Assembly (NCBI GenBank): GCA_016463045.1
Contig: JAEMSB010000058.1
Coordinates: 1-13,706 of the forward strand
Source: Niveispirillum sp.
Lineage (GTDB): Bacteria; Pseudomonadota; Alphaproteobacteria; Azospirillales; Azospirillaceae
DNA: 13,706 bases
Reading direction: 5' to 3'
This document shows, piece after piece, positions 13,210 to 13,706 of this stretch (positions within the stretch are counted from its first letter, which is position 1; each line of letters starts with the position of its first letter). The position numbers and the translations under genes are program-made. Below the pieces are notes generated by a model. The model was not told where the DNA came from. It saw only the letters and a program-made list of their open reading frames with translations, and did no database searches.

Positions 13210-13413
13210 TCAGCCTAACATCGCACGAAGCGCCTGCCTGGACAGGTCTTTCAGGGCGTCGCGCATACGCTGAATCTCGTCGGCGGCGGCTTCATAGTCC
13301 TGGATCAGGCCACCGACCAGCGTTGCCGGGTCATCAGCCTCGTCCGGGTAACGGTCGCGGGCGCGGGCGGCGCGGCGGCGGAGGCGTTCGACGATATCTT
13401 CTTCTGCCGGCAT
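13210..13413 (-). CDS. Small hypothetical protein, helical
   Basis: A 67-residue protein starting MPAEEDIVERLRRRAARARD. It is highly charged and predicted almost wholly helical (segments about 5-20, 33-48 and 49-65), with no cysteines, membrane segment or signal peptide. ATG 13413 is preferred, with GGGA about 8 nt upstream; the frame stays open to 13497, but that extension is Trp/Gly/Arg-rich and unlike a natural N-terminus. It lies upstream of tRNA-Arg on the same strand with a separate promoter between them. Not recognised; small proteins of this look in alphaproteobacteria are sometimes phage- or regulation-related, but nothing here shows that. Confidence 0.55.
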   Translation of the reverse strand: MPAEEDIVERLRRRAARARDRYPDEADDPATLVGGLIQDYEAAADEIQRMRDALKDLSRQALRAMLG

Positions 13414-13627
13414 GAAACAATTCCCGATCTGTTCCCCGTTCTTTAAGCATGGCCAGCCCCAGCCCGTCACGCCTTTCCTTGCGGCCCGCCGCCACACGTA
13501 TGGGGTAGCGCACCATGCATACGGCAGAAGTATAGTGTTTACGCTACAATTCCAGGGTTGATTCCGTATCTGCTCATGCCCTATTCAGGTGATGGGGCGT
13601 TTATTTGAGGTATGTGACGAGGTTTCC

Positions 13628-13706
13628 ATGTTTTCCCTGTTCCAACGGTCCGTGGGCCTGACAATGGCTGCGGCGATGCTGACATTCGCCCCTTTGGTTC
13701 CTGCCT
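13628..13706 (+). CDS. Secreted protein, N-terminal fragment cut by the window edge
   Basis: The first 26 codons (MFSLFQRSVGLTMAAAMLTFAPLVPA..) form a typical Sec signal peptide: a basic residue, a hydrophobic core and a PLVPA end likely to be the cleavage site. CGAGG lies 5 nt upstream of the ATG. The mature protein is outside the window, so no function can be given. Confidence 0.6.
   Translation, partial: MFSLFQRSVGLTMAAAMLTFAPLVPA

Noticed and set aside
13505..13546. GTAGCG/CGCTAC inverted repeat and TATAGT box upstream of the last gene
   Set aside because: The arms are only 6 bp and 30 bp apart, and no -35 box sits at the right distance; too weak to call an operator or promoter.

Overview
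The window is GC-rich (about 60-65% by eye) and fully bacterial. Gene content and codon use point to an alphaproteobacterium, most likely of the Rhodospirillales/Azospirillaceae type (Niveispirillum-like). The clues are a TonB-dependent receptor of the Xanthomonas/Caulobacter class next to a flavin-dependent tryptophan halogenase homologue, a PAS_5-type single-domain protein, a DUF1838 protein, and a tRNA with encoded CCA. The genus is a guess; the class is reasonably safe.

Region 1 (21-10132, all + strand) is a glycan-uptake and degradation locus. It holds a large outer-membrane TonB-dependent receptor, a strong intrinsic terminator, a flavin-dependent halogenase, a secreted GH35/DUF5597 beta-galactosidase, a palindromic REP-like element, a lipoprotein GH31 alpha-glycosidase carrying a PA14 insertion, a stable hairpin, and a small exported SGNH/GDSL esterase. 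PA14-containing GH31 plus DUF5597-type GH35 plus a TonB-dependent receptor is the combination known from the xyloglucan locus of Cellvibrio japonicus (Xyl31A, Bgl35A and their receptor). The best reading is therefore import and trimming of xyloglucan oligosaccharides: the receptor imports them, GH35 removes galactose, GH31 removes alpha-xylose, and the SGNH enzyme may remove O-acetyl groups. No endo-glucanase, fucosidase, beta-glucosidase or regulator lies inside the window. The halogenase is the unexpected member and its substrate is not known.

Region 2 (10133-12713) holds ordinary accessory and housekeeping genes: a Tat-exported DUF1838 protein (-), a PAS_5 protein (-), a TPR-type lipoprotein (+) divergent from it, and bacterioferritin-associated ferredoxin bfd (-). 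The bfd gene has a good sigma70-type promoter and two Fur-box-like palindromes in its leader, which suggests iron control.

Region 3 (12714-13706) holds a 109-nt stretch (12896-13004) that folds by several nested perfect stems and starts just after a TATAAT box. It is a candidate undescribed structured RNA and contains an 11-codon ORF with a good ribosome-binding site. Next come tRNA-Arg(CCG) on the minus strand, a 67-residue hypothetical protein (-), and the first 26 codons of a secreted protein (+) cut off by the window edge.
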